From: Oreohelix idahoensis
Lineage: Eukaryota; Mollusca; Gastropoda; Stylommatophora; Oreohelicidae
NCBI GenBank assembly: GCA_024509875.1
Contig: JAMPIV010000590.1
Location: 356,954-420,953 of the forward strand
DNA: 64,000 nucleotides
Direction: 5' to 3'
Shown here: positions 9,943 through 19,353 of the stretch, piece after piece
Position numbering within the stretch: position 1 is the first letter of the stretch
Layout: every line of letters begins with the position of its first letter
Notes under the pieces: model-generated
Seen by the model: only the letters and a program-made list of their open reading frames with translations
Told to the model about the DNA's origin: nothing
The model's database searches: none
Program-made: the position numbers and the translations under genes

Positions 9943-11440
9943 TGTTACGTGCAGTCTTTGATATCTTACAATATTATACATTGGTATACTTGTTATGTTC
10001 GCAAATATTTTGTAAACAAAATAGTGCTTAAGGAAAAGTCATTATTGAGTTACTTCCCTTGAAAGTTGTGTCGGCTCTTTCGATCGAACTCCGCGGATGA
10101 GTCCAGTTTTCTGCGATTTATTCTTCGTTTGGGTAGTAATAGATTGTTCTTGCTTCAGAATATCTATGGCCTGAATTTATGTGTATTGTTTGTCTGAGTA
10201 GGACGAGTCTGTCTTATTTCTGTATATCTTTACATATCTAAGTCGAACTATATGTTCTGTTGTCTCTAGAGAGGTCAAAGGCTATTCGGCGGATGTGTCG
10301 CTAGAGTGTGGTGTGATTTGGCTTCGTCCCGATAGGGACTGTGTTTTCTATGTCGGCTTGTCGCCGGGGAAAAAGTGATCTCAGTATTTGTGGGGAAAGT
10401 GATAGTCGTCTAGACCTATCGTGTATGCTTTACCCCAGTGTTTATTCGTATTGCCAAGGAATGGCAGAATCATATTTCTGATACCAAGATAATAATAGAC
10501 ACTCTTATGAACTCTCGTACGAAGCCACCATTTTCGATAGGTACGATTTGAATGTCTAAGAGAATATATTTGACTCGATGAAAACGACTTCGATTCCTAG
10601 CAGCACTATATCCTGTAGATTGCAGTCAAGTGTTCATGATCAAATCTACAGAGCAATGAAAGATTTAATGAATGACTAACTTTAGGACAGATTCATTATC
10701 TGTATCCAAACGTGAGTGACAGCTCACGAGTGAAGCCATCTTGGAACCAAACATGTAGTGACTTTCAAGAAGAGAAAAGGGATGCCCGTATTATCGCTTG
10801 ATTAGTCCAGAGATCACTGCTACACATGAGAACCCATTGCTAGCGGTTCAATATTATTATATGAAAAAACTGTGCTGAACCTTATGTTAAAGAATCTTCG
10901 CTAGACGAGATTAGGTAGAAGCCATCTTGGATATTGTTTATAATCTGACGTGCTTTGTCAGTAAACTCAGTTGATATATATATATATGGGCAATACTGGG
11001 TGCTTGGCTACTGACAGTCCATTATAATATTATTCTACATGAGTGCCCATGTAACATAACATTGCAAGACCAGTTATCCACTGTACCATGATGTATTATG
11101 CCAACCTGTGATTTGTCACTATCTGTGCTGTCGAGTGTGTACGTCCAATTAAACTTTAGTAAAGGTACACAGTCGTTGGTGTCGATGACTTCCAGCCATA
11201 CATGAGTGTGAGAAAAGAACATTTGTCAACACCACGAACCCTTATTATCATTCGCACATTATACACTCAATCCATGTCTACACACCACTGCGTAGGTCAA
11301 GTTGACATTCCATACACTACAGTGGAGCAAACAACACCATAGAGATCTTATCAACTGATGATGATGATGTCTGCTTCCATCCACTTATATTTATCCTTTT
11401 GGTGGATATCATTAACGGGAATAAAATAACAACTTTATCA
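9943..11440 (+). repeat. 3' LTR of the Gmr1-like element
   Basis: This 1498-bp copy of the LTR is almost identical to 1989-3484. The 2-bp difference lies in the AT run near 10980. It is followed directly by ATCCT. Confidence 0.93.
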
Positions 11441-11445
11441 ATCCT

Positions 11446-11901
11446 TCATAACTGTAGGACCATAATTCATCATCATCTTTTCCCATTTCGCTGCCTGTGG
11501 AGAATACAGCCGTTACAGCATCTCTCCCCCCTCCCCCCTCCCCCATGTAAGAGGCCTGCATCCAAACATTAACGTGCACTTGCAGCAGTGCTTTCTGTAA
11601 CATTTTCTTTTACGTGATGAAGTTGCAAGCACCACGCCCAACCTCATATTGGTTGTCTGTTACGACATGCCACAGGGCGCAGAAGTCCTTTTCTTTCTGT
11701 GTCTCATCGGAGGCCCCTGGGACTACACGGGGCGCTGTTAGACCATGTAGCATAAATATCTGAATGATGGAATGTGCTATGAATGTTTCATATAGTACGG
11801 GTTTTGAACCATGAAGCTTATAGAATTCGATGCCACTTAACCGTTACCACTGAACCAAGAACCGGACCATATTTCTTTAATGCGTTCTTTTCTTTCCCAG
11901 T

Positions 11902-11902
<1 letters not shown>
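11446..11902. repeat. dispersed repeat related to the foldback arms at 48 kb
   Basis: The segment from about 11550 to 11715 (GCACTTGCAGCAGTG, TACGACATGCC, GAGGCCCCTGGG) matches both arms of the inverted repeat at 47812-48600. A C-rich run lies at 11525-11545. The rest up to the GA microsatellite shows nothing that I recognise. Confidence 0.6.

Positions 11903-11903
<1 letters not shown>

Positions 11904-11954
<51 letters not shown>
11904..11954 (+). repeat. (GA)n microsatellite
   Basis: This is an uninterrupted GA run of about 50 bp. It abuts the left end of the hAT-like element. Confidence 0.95.
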
Positions 11955-11957
<3 letters not shown>

Positions 11958-12051
11958 CCGGATTAAACCAAGAAGGGCCTCTTGGCTTTTTGATGTTTGG
12001 GCCCCCTTCACCTAATAGGCAATAATTTTAATATTTTTTTTCAAACCTCTT

Positions 12052-12588
12052 AGCATGGTGACGGCAAATATTAGTATTATTAATAGACTGGTATGTTAGT
12101 TTGTTAGCATGGTGGTTGTATATCCTAGTATTATTAATAGACTGGTATGTTAGTTTGTTAGCATGGTGGTTGTATATCCTAGTATTATTAATAGACATGT
12201 ATGTTAGTTTGTTAGCATGGTGGTTGTATATCCTAGTATTATTAATAGACTGGTATGTTAGTTTGTTAGCATGGTGGTTGTATATCCTAGTATTATTAAT
12301 AGACTGGTATGTTAGTTTGTTAACATGGTGGTTGTATATCCTAGTATTATTAATAGACTGGTATGTTAGTTTGTTAGCATGGTGGTTGTATATCCTAGTA
12401 TTATTAATAGACTGGTATGTTAGTTTGTTAACATGGTGGTTGTATATCCTAGTATTATTAATAGACTGGTATGTTAGTTTGTTAGCATGGTGGTTGTATA
12501 TCCTAGTATTATTAATAAACTGGTATGTTAGTTTGTTAGCATGATGGTTGTATATCCTAGTATTATTAATAGACTGCTATGTTAGTTT
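12052..12588 (+). repeat. 54-bp minisatellite, about 10 copies
   Basis: The unit begins AGCATGGTGGTTGTATATCC and is 54 bp long. Copies differ at a few positions (GC to AC before ATGG; one unit with ACATG in place of ACTGG). Because 54 is divisible by three and one frame has no stop, a 147-residue hydrophobic open frame (18-residue repeats) appears at 12101-12544. I regard it as a by-product of the repeat. A further part-unit follows the LINE insertion at 12978. Confidence 0.95.
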
Positions 12589-12977
12589 TTTTTGTGGTAA
12601 ATCTTTTGGCCGAATACCATCACCAACCAAGATCTGCTTACTCGGAGCAAGCAAGAGGACATGCACACCATCATAGCTGGCAGACGCTGGAGCTGGGTTG
12701 GCCATGCCCTCAGAAGAGACCCCGATGCCATCACAAGAACAGCTATGCTATGGACCCCTGAAGGAAAACGAAAGAGAGGCCGACCAAAAACAACTTGGCG
12801 GAGGACTGTGGAGGCTGAGATGCAAAGAATTAACCAGAGTTGGGGCACTGTACGAAGGATGGCCGCCAACCGAGCAAAGTGGAATCAATTTGTTGTTGAC
12901 CTACAAGACGCCACCAGGCGTAATGGCCACTGACTGCTTTGACGGTCGGCGGCTAAGGATGAAAGAAGAAGAAGAAG
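12589..12977 (+). mobile_element. LINE 3' end with (GAA)n tail, target duplication ATGTTAGTTT
   Basis: A frame from about 12603 to 12933 encodes the C-terminal end of an endonuclease/RT-type LINE: IFWPNTITNQDLL, RRWSWVGHALRR, PEGKRKRGRPKTTWRRT, ending NGH-stop. It is 5' truncated and ends with GAAGAAGAAGAAG. The 10-mer ATGTTAGTTT flanks it at 12579-12588 and 12978-12987. Since that 10-mer also occurs in the minisatellite, a clean insertion inside one repeat unit is the simplest reading. Its last 90 bp are shared with the SINEs at 17202 and 51362. Confidence 0.85.
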
Positions 12978-13267
12978 ATGTTAGTTTGTTAGCATTGCTT
13001 ACTTCTTTTATTAGTAATTATTTTGTATTAATGTTTATTAGTATAGCAAATTGTTCATGAGGCGTTATGATTTTGCCTGGGTGTACTGTCACTTTTAAGC
13101 TATTTCTGTTATTACTATCTTTTTAGAACGTTATGAATGCGATTGCAAAGTGCTAACATTTTCTTTTTGTACATAAATACATGAATTTTTAAATTTTTTT
13201 TTTTTTTTTACTTATGCACGGGCCCCTATGCCTCAACATACATAGCCTAATGGATAACCCGGCCCCG

Positions 13268-14147
13268 GATAGAAAGAAGGAAGATGGAAGAAATAAAATG
13301 TTATGTCATTCCACGCCTCAAGGGCTGAACAAAAAATTACAAACGTAGCTCAAACATTAATTTTTGCTTGTTTATACTTAAACTTAATAAATTTAAACAT
13401 GCTAATAGTTATCGCACAGTCTCCGGCTTTATTCCGTCTTTCAACCCTTCCGAACACCAAAACAAATATACTAATTTCCATCTATTATCAATTTATTAAA
13501 ACCTTTCCTGATCTCGCTACTTTATCTTTAAAAAAAACTATTACTAGTTTTCAGCTTCATTTTAAATTCAGCAGACTTAGTCTTCGTACAGCGATAGTTA
13601 ATGCCCCAGACTGCCTTCAAATCAATTTTTCTAATTCAAATTTTACCATGTTCCTACAAAGAAACCAATATCCTTAACAAGTCAGCAGATTACTCGGGGC
13701 ATAAAGAGAGACAAATCGCCTTAAAAGGGTGATAAATCCTTACAAAGTAAAAGCATTTATATTTTCATCAACAAACTGTGCACAATTCAAAGGAATCGTT
13801 CTGACTTGTTGTGAAAATTAAATCCTTCATTTGACAAATTCATTCCGAATCTTTTCGCCTGTAACGTTACAAACCTGCTAAATAATGTAACACCAAGAGA
13901 CGAACGTCTATTCACATCAGAGGAACTTGTCAGACGACGGAAAATAAATTCGAAACAATAAAACCGGATTAGCTGCGCGCGTGTCCCGGATCTTGCGATT
14001 CCGAGGAGTAAAATTATTTGCAATGAAAAAGTGCTGAAAATTGAAAGACAGCGGAATATAATCATGTGACCTTTAAGTCTGAAAGATTTGCTAATAGTAA
14101 AAAGAGACCCATGTTTTGTTTTTTTTTGCAAAGTAGACGAAAATTTC

Positions 14148-14149
<2 letters not shown>
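13268..14149. other. no recognised feature
   Basis: This is AT-rich sequence. A 124-codon open frame at 13303-13677 (plus) has low-complexity L/N/I/T composition and no family that I know; I do not call it a gene. Confidence 0.5.

Positions 14150-14189
<40 letters not shown>
14150..14189 (+). repeat. poly-C run
   Basis: About 40 consecutive C bases occur here. The length in the assembly is probably unreliable. Confidence 0.95.
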
Positions 14190-14199
14190 ACCCACATTA

Positions 14200-14470
14200 G
14201 TGTATAGTGTCTGATGGAAGTTTCTTTGGGCATATTATGAGAAGAAGAAAGATGGAACATATTGTGACAACATGAACGATTGAGGGGAAAAGATACAGAG
14301 GACGACAAAGAGACAAGATACTGGACAGTTTGATGTCACGGCATGACAAGAAGTCAACAATAGATTTGTTAAAGTGTAATGGAGACATGTGTTTTGAGCA
14401 GAGACATAATCACCCACGCCACCAGGCATGGTACTTGAAGAAGAAGTTTGGTGGAAGCAACAAAGAAAGT
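14200..14470 (+). pseudogene. decayed LINE RT C-terminus
   Basis: Plus-strand translation gives FFGHIMRRRKMEHIVTT, a stop, then IEGKRYRGRQRDKILDSL. This is the usual C-terminal signature of non-LTR RTs (GH-R---E---TG---G-R-RGR-R). An internal stop and truncation at both ends show that it is a dead fragment. It is unlike the LINE at 17487. Confidence 0.7.
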
Positions 14471-14484
14471 TAACATATGCCTTC

Positions 14485-14585
14485 ACTTAACACATGGAGA
14501 AGAGAATTGGGGACAGACATGAAGGGAATGAAGACGACATGGACAGACCTTGAGCTGATGGCACGGGAGACGTGACGTCACACTT
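14485..14585 (+). pseudogene. short LINE C-terminal remnant
   Basis: The translation NTWRRELGTDMKGMKTTWTD then LELMARET matches the same C-terminal region as 26364-26760 (RRQLVTDMKG and HELMPRD). It is only about 30 codons. Confidence 0.55.
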
Positions 14586-14689
14586 GACGTGTTCCATCCT
14601 TATATGACAACCAGCTAAGCACAATGCAAAGTATACCGATGTGGGAGTGAACTTCTGTCTGATAGGCTAGTTACACCCTCGCTGACTCT

Positions 14690-15032
14690 TGAAATTATCC
14701 ACACACTTCCAGGGATTCCGCCCTGTGATGAAACATGCTGAGAACCCAGCATTGCACAATAAGCCTGGAGAAGTCACTTGAGCCTTCTTGGGTGGCGGGG
14801 AATGCACAATATGCCACGTATTTCTTCCTCCTAACTGGGGTGCAGATGTGATAATGTTTTAAATGTAAGCCAAGCTGGAGAAAGTGGTGTTCATGACTTC
14901 CAATTCAGCACGTTTCGGAATGACAGAAGAGTCAAGGGCTATGGTATAGATAATATGAAGGAGTCTTCAACTTGGTATTGGCTGCAACAGAGGGAGAAGC
15001 TCAGCAGCCCTAGTTAAGCAACAACAACAAAC
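14690..15032 (+). repeat. dispersed repeat with (AAC)n tail, copy 1
   Basis: It contains TGGGTGG-GGGGAATGCACA, GCCAAGCTGGAGAAA, CAGCACGTTTCGGAATG and CAACTTGGTATTGGC and ends in AACAACAACAA. Three further copies occur at 29130-29503, 31066-31262 (minus) and 31880-32288. The tail suggests retroposition. I cannot tell whether it is a SINE or a LINE 3' UTR. The left boundary is approximate. Confidence 0.75.
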
Positions 15033-16055
15033 CCTGTGTTTACCAAAACTCCTTCGCTAAAGAAGGTACATTTCCTTTGCTTTCAGCTGTTTAGCCGCCG
15101 TCATACTTACTAACTTTAGCGTTTTATTTTACAACCAGCAAGTAACAGACCAAACCAAGACGGGAAATAACTATCTTGCGCTCTTTCTATTGCATATCCT
15201 GATGACGTCACTAATTCTCATTTGGACATTTCATTCCTTACTATTCCATTTGAACTTCGTTGGATCTTTTTAGTAAAGCGTATCAGAACACAAGCTCAAT
15301 GCTCAATGCACCATGACAAAATAAAAAGCCTGCGTGTTCTTTTAATGGTTGTTTAATTTAGCTTTCAAGTTGCAATGCGCGTTGTTTTCCGTATTTACCA
15401 GAAAAGCAGGCATAATTTTTTTCATTGTTCGTCATAGTACATTTGACTTCGACAATTATTGCATTCTCCAGCTTGACTGCCGTCAAACACATGACTCATA
15501 GTCAGAAACCACATATTACTTTTATTGTTAAGGTGTATATGTGTGTATAGTAGTCTGTGTGGGTGTATTGGTTTAAATCTCACTGTTAATTGAAATTATG
15601 TTCACCTGAGCAAGTCCAAAGTCTGCCTGTGACCATAACAAGGGTTGGACACCGAAGCCACGCTGACGGAAACTCAGGTAAACGAATAACTCAGGCAATT
15701 TGGTCCTCCCAAGACAGTGTCAAAGGTTGTATATAATTCCCTGGTTTAAAGGTTACTTGAGAGTGGCGGGTTCTAAGGAAATGCTCTTGAAGATGTTAGC
15801 ACATTTGTAGGGGTTACCCTGTTATGTGTTTATGTACCTAGGATTTTCATTCACAGAACAATCATTAAAAACAAAAATGTGGGGTGGGGGAGGAAAGGGG
15901 GTGGTTCCTGACATCGAATAAATCATTAAGTCGGACAGAATATTGAGGTCAGACACGGGATAATATGAAACTAATGAAGTGAGGCAAGAAATACTGAAGT
16001 CACACACGAAATAATAATGAAGCCTGGCACAAAATAATGAAATCTTGTTCTATTT
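15033..16055. other. no recognised feature
   Basis: I see no open frame of note, no tandem repeat and no recognisable element. A G-rich patch lies at 15882-15902. Confidence 0.5.
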
Positions 16056-16290
16056 GAACTTTGATTTTTCCAGAGTGGTTAGAGAGCTAGTCGCTCGAGA
16101 CAACGTTACCGGGCTCGAAACCTGGTAGCTTAACGCTCCAGTTTACCCAGCTGTAAATGGCTACCTGATTCTGCTTTGGATTTGGGGAAGGCAAAGGCAG
16201 CGAGGAGGGAACCGATTACTAACACCTCATAGAGCTGAGACCTTTATAATAAAGTCTCTAACGCGTCCCTCCCCTACGGCAGTATTCGCT
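16056..16290 (+). repeat. tRNA-derived SINE (family B), copy 1
   Basis: It begins AGAGTGGTTAGAGAGCTAGT, an A-box-like stretch, followed by GGGCTCGAAACC, a B-box-like stretch, then CCCAGCTGTAAATGG and GAAGGCAAAGGCAGCGAGGA. Related copies are at 27255-27420 and 32340-32540. No clear target duplication is visible. Confidence 0.65.
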
Positions 16291-16294
16291 GTGG

Positions 16295-16460
16295 GAGTAC
16301 CCTTACCTTTAGAGCCGCCTGCCTGCGATTTTTATCAGTCTTGCGGAAGGTCCTGGGTTCGATTCTCGGTAAGCCTATCACTTCTGTTGGTTTTTCTGTT
16401 GTCTAGTCTTCTACTTCTGTATTTCTCACGAGTGCCTGAAACATTTTTTTGTATATTATT
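16295..16460 (+). repeat. tRNA-derived SINE (family A), plus-strand copy
   Basis: It holds the B-box-like GGTTCGATTCTCGGTAAGCC followed by TATCACTTCTG and an AT-rich tail with TTTATTTATT. The same head appears on the minus strand at 16845-17120, 17412-19230 and 28858-29045. Confidence 0.65.
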
Positions 16461-16744
16461 TATTTATTGCTTTATGATAAGAACACTTTGGGTGTTCTAC
16501 TGACAATCCTTCATGTCTTCTATTTCACTCTATCCTTCTTTCAGGTCTTCCATTCCACCCTATTCTTCCTTCAGGTATTCCATTCCACCCTATTCTTCCT
16601 TATGCTCTTTCATTAGACGTATTTTAAAAAGTGTTTGCCTTCATATGGTGAGGTACGCTCTTTCAGCCACAGACAGAAGTCCTTCGGTAACTGCCACTGA
16701 AGAAAAAAATCAGTGTTTGAACGCTAGGGCAACCTTGAGAAATA

Positions 16745-16845
16745 ATGATAAACACTGAAAAGGACTTGTAGTATCTATCAGATATCACGATGAAGCCCTG
16801 GTAAGGACCAGTTCTGAAAAGGACTATTAGTAGCTATCAGATAAA
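16745..16845 (+). repeat. isolated units related to the 132-bp satellite
   Basis: Two copies of AAAAGGACT-(A/T)-(A/G)TAGT followed by TATCAGATA, and one GATGAAGCCCTGG, correspond to subunits of the array at 19354-19960. They lie next to a family A SINE, as the large array does. Confidence 0.6.
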
Positions 16846-17120
16846 TAAATAAATATAGGTAATTAATAGGCCCTCTTTGGACATAAAGGAGGACACCAGG
16901 CAACATAAAAGAAATATAAGTGATAGGCTTACCGGGAATCGAACCAAGAACCATCGAAACATCGTCATCGCCTTGCTGTGAAAGTAAATCATGAAAAGAC
17001 GTACAGCCAATTTAGCCCCCCAACCCCCCCCCCCCTTCCTCCTCCTCACATCCCCCCCCCCCCCATCCCAAAAAAAACACACGTTCGGCCGAGGTCATTC
17101 TCACGATTCCTACACACCTA
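16845..17120 (-). repeat. tRNA-derived SINE (family A), minus copy
   Basis: Read on the minus strand: CAAGGCGATGACGATG, then GGTTCGATTCCCGGTAAGCC (B box), a body ending in CCAAAGAGGGCC, and a TTTA repeat tail (16840-16852 on plus). C-runs at 17020-17065 interrupt the 5' side. Confidence 0.7.
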
Positions 17121-17201
17121 CGGAATAAAGGATCCGTGAACAACCCAGCCATTTAAAGGCTCGGTCACTGATATGATTTTCCTACCAGTAACTAAATAAG
17201 T

Positions 17202-17411
17202 GCCCAATGGGCTGATCACCCGTTGGCTTGTCACACCGATTACGGAAACAACGGCAGATGGATCTATTTGTTGTTGCCCTAAAGACGCCGCTAGGCGTGA
17301 TGGGAAACTACAACAGAGAAAATCAATCTGCTGTTGCCCTTAAGACGCCACAAGGCGTGATGGCCTCTGACTGCTTGGTCGGTCTTTGGCTAAGGACGGA
17401 AGAAGAAGATG
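17202..17411 (+). repeat. SINE with LINE-shared 3' end, target duplication AACTAAATAAGT
   Basis: The 210-bp insert is flanked by the 12-bp direct repeat AACTAAATAAGT at 17190-17201 and 17412-17423. It has a unique head (GGGCTGATCACCCGTTGGC), two copies of a module GTTGCCCT-AAGACGCC-AGGCGT, and a terminal part (CTGACTGCTTGGTCGGTC to GGAAGAAGAAG) that matches the last 90 bp of the LINE at 12589-12977. A second copy lies at 51362-51551. Confidence 0.88.
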
Positions 17412-17470
17412 AACTAAATAAGTAAATAAATAGATAAAGGTAATTAACAGGTACTCGTTGGACATAAAGG

Positions 17471-19054
17471 ATGACACCAGACAACACACCTGATTTTAAT
17501 AATGAAACACCCACAACCACCTTGCCAATAACTTGCGATGAATTCACGCTGGACGAGATCAAACAAGCCGTTAAAAGATTAAAAAATTTTAAAGCTGCTG
17601 GAGTTGACGAAATTTCAGGGGAAATGATTAAAGCAGTTAATGACAACAACCTCTTGAGAATTTTAGATATTATAAATGAAGTATGGAGAGAAGAACAACC
17701 ACCACAACAATGGAAAGACAGTATTATTGTAAAGTTACCGAAGAAAGGTGATCTATCAGACTGTAATAACTGGCGTGGTATATCTCTATTATCGGTACCT
17801 GGAAAATTATTATGTTGCATGATGTTAGAAAGACTTAAATTGCATGCTGACGAAAAGATCAGAGAAGAACAAGCGGGTTTCAGGCCGAAACGATCATGTA
17901 TTGATCAAATATTCACACTAAGAACAATTATAGAAGAATCAGTGGAAAGGCAATCGCCACTTATTATCACCTTCGTCGATTTTCAAAAAGCCTTTGATAG
18001 TCTACACCGCCCATCATTGTGGAAGATACTTACAATCTATGGTTTTCCAACAAAATGTGTGAATATAATCAAAGCGCTATATGACAATGCAAGATGTTGT
18101 GTTAGAACAAATAAAGGGAATACAGAATGGTTTACAGTAGAAACAGGGGTGAAACAAGGCTGTATTATGTCACCACTACTTTTTGGAATAGCTATTGATT
18201 GGGTTATGAGAAACTATACCCACAATGAACAATTGGGTATAAAATGGACAAATGGAAAATTCCTGGGGGACCTGGATTTCGCAGATGATGTAGCATTCTT
18301 AAGTTCAACACCAAGACAATCCCAAGAAGCAATAAATAATTTGTGTCATCTCTCGGTTAAAATAGGTCTCCAAATAAATGCCTCTAAAACTAAAGCTATG
18401 AACTTTTCTAACGAGACCTTTGATATCATCTTGAACGGGGAAAAACTACAGAAAGTTGAAAGTTTCAATTATTTAGGCAGTAAAATGACTCAGGATGGTG
18501 ACACAACAAGAGAAATCCATACTAGAATTGCTTTGGCAGCTAGCGCCTTCAATAGATTATCTAACATTTGGAAATTACGATCATTGAATATACATACCAA
18601 GCTTCGTCTGTTTAATTCAAATGTTATCTCAGTGTTAACATACGGCTGTGAGAGTTGGAAAATAACAAAATCATTGGAGAACAAGCTGAATACATTCGAG
18701 AACAAATGTCTTAGAAAACTCATGAACATCAGTTGGAAAGAATTCAAGACTAATAGACAAATAAGAGAAGACTCTAGGCAGAAATATGTCTCCGACTATA
18801 TAAGGAAAAGACGATGGTCATATATCGGTCATGTCCTACGAATGCAAAACAACAGAATACCACTACAGGCGCTCACTTGGGTTCCTGAGGGTAAGAGGAA
18901 AAAAGGAAGACCAAAAGAAACACTCAGAAGAACAATAATAAGAGAAGGAAGAATGTTGGGCCTAAATAATGTGCAAGAGCTAAGAGGAGTGGCGTCACAA
19001 CGAACAACCTGGAGAGCACTGGTTTCTGCCTTATGCGCCGTGTTTGGTGCTTAA
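17471..19054 (+). CDS. LINE reverse transcriptase, endonuclease missing
   Basis: The 527-residue frame is uninterrupted. It carries the non-LTR RT order: LKNFKAAGVDEISGEMIK, WRGISLLSVPGK, EEQAGFRPKRSCIDQI, FVDFQKAFDSLHR (first catalytic Asp), VKQGCIMSPLLF, the catalytic FADD (DLDFADDVAFLS), and the C-terminal RRRWSYIGHVLRM and PEGKRKKGRPKETLRR. It ends VFGA-stop. The first five or six residues (MTPDNT) come from the flanking SINE, because the LINE sequence begins at 17487; the ATG at 17471 is therefore accidental. Full-length relatives have an apurinic-type endonuclease upstream, absent here, so this copy cannot act alone. The clade looks RTE-like, but I cannot fix it by eye. Confidence 0.9.
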   Translation: MTPDNTPDFNNETPTTTLPITCDEFTLDEIKQAVKRLKNFKAAGVDEISGEMIKAVNDNNLLRILDIINEVWREEQPPQQWKDSIIVKLPKKGDLSDCNNWRGISLLSVPGKLLCCMMLERLKLHADEKIREEQAGFRPKRSCIDQIFTLRTIIEESVERQSPLIITFVDFQKAFDSLHRPSLWKILTIYGFPTKCVNIIKALYDNARCCVRTNKGNTEWFTVETGVKQGCIMSPLLFGIAIDWVMRNYTHNEQLGIKWTNGKFLGDLDFADDVAFLSSTPRQSQEAINNLCHLSVKIGLQINASKTKAMNFSNETFDIILNGEKLQKVESFNYLGSKMTQDGDTTREIHTRIALAASAFNRLSNIWKLRSLNIHTKLRLFNSNVISVLTYGCESWKITKSLENKLNTFENKCLRKLMNISWKEFKTNRQIREDSRQKYVSDYIRKRRWSYIGHVLRMQNNRIPLQALTWVPEGKRKKGRPKETLRRTIIREGRMLGLNNVQELRGVASQRTTWRALVSALCAVFGA

Positions 19055-19075
19055 AGAATTTATTATTATTATTAT
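17487..19075 (+). mobile_element. 5'-truncated LINE, (TTA)n tail, target duplication ACAACA
   Basis: The insertion is bounded by ACAACA at 17481-17486 and 19076-19081, a short and therefore tentative duplication. It starts inside the RT region, so the endonuclease is missing, and ends with TTATTATTATTATTA after the stop codon. The copy at 45621-46746 is nearly identical but shorter. Confidence 0.85.
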
Positions 19076-19230
19076 ACAACAGAAATGAACATATAAGTGA
19101 TAGGCTTACCGGGAATGGAACCTAGGACCATTGTAAACGGCGCCATCGCCTTGCTGTGACAGTTCATCGTGAAAGGACGCGCAGCCATTTTGGATCCCCC
19201 AAAAAGTGCACCATTGACTGAGGTCATTCT

Positions 19231-19353
19231 CATGACAGCAAGTAGAAACCACACAAAGGTCGAAATACTTACGTCTAGTAATGTGTAGAGGAAGATGAAC
19301 AACACAGAATAGACTGGTTGGTTAAAGTCACGGATGGAGAAACACTTAAATAA
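19231..19353. other. SINE-flanking sequence
   Basis: This short stretch between the SINE head and the satellite shows no recognised feature. Confidence 0.4.

Larger units (their letters stand above)
1989..11440 (+). mobile_element. full-length Gmr1-like (integrase-before-RT) LTR retrotransposon
   Basis: The element is 9452 bp long, bounded by direct LTRs that begin TGTTACGTGCAG and end CTTTATCA, and flanked by the 5-bp target duplication ATCCT at 1984-1988 and 11441-11445. Its coding order, read from protein motifs, is gag, aspartic protease, integrase, reverse transcriptase, RNase H. Ordinary Ty3/Gypsy elements have integrase last; integrase before RT in a Gypsy-class RT is the hallmark of the Gmr1-like group. 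The LTRs differ by only about six or seven substitutions and a 2-bp AT-repeat length change in 1.5 kb by eye, so the insertion is young. The coding frame is broken at three A-runs. Confidence 0.93.
11953..13267 (+). mobile_element. non-autonomous hAT-like element containing a minisatellite
   Basis: The left end GAGGGCCGGATTA and the reverse complement of the right end CGGGGCCGGGTTA form imperfect terminal inverted repeats of the CAGGGCCGG type known from hAT elements. A second inverted block, GGGCCCC, occurs about 45 bp inside each end. The flanking 8-mers GAGAGAGA and GATAGAAA match at six of eight positions, a weak target duplication. The interior is a 54-bp tandem array, a LINE tail and AT-rich DNA; no transposase is present. 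Confidence 0.6.
17412..19230 (-). repeat. tRNA-derived SINE (family A) split by a LINE
   Basis: The two halves, 17412-17486 (tail side, TAAATAAATAGATAAAGG to CACCAGACAACA) and 19076-19230 (head side with the complement of the B box, ACCGGGAATGGAACC), join to give the same arrangement as the copies at 16845 and 28858. The LINE 17487-19075 lies between them. Confidence 0.75.

Noticed and set aside
12101..12544. A 147-residue membrane protein gene
   Set aside because: It is exactly the 54-bp minisatellite translated; no start context, no domain and a non-coding transposon around it.
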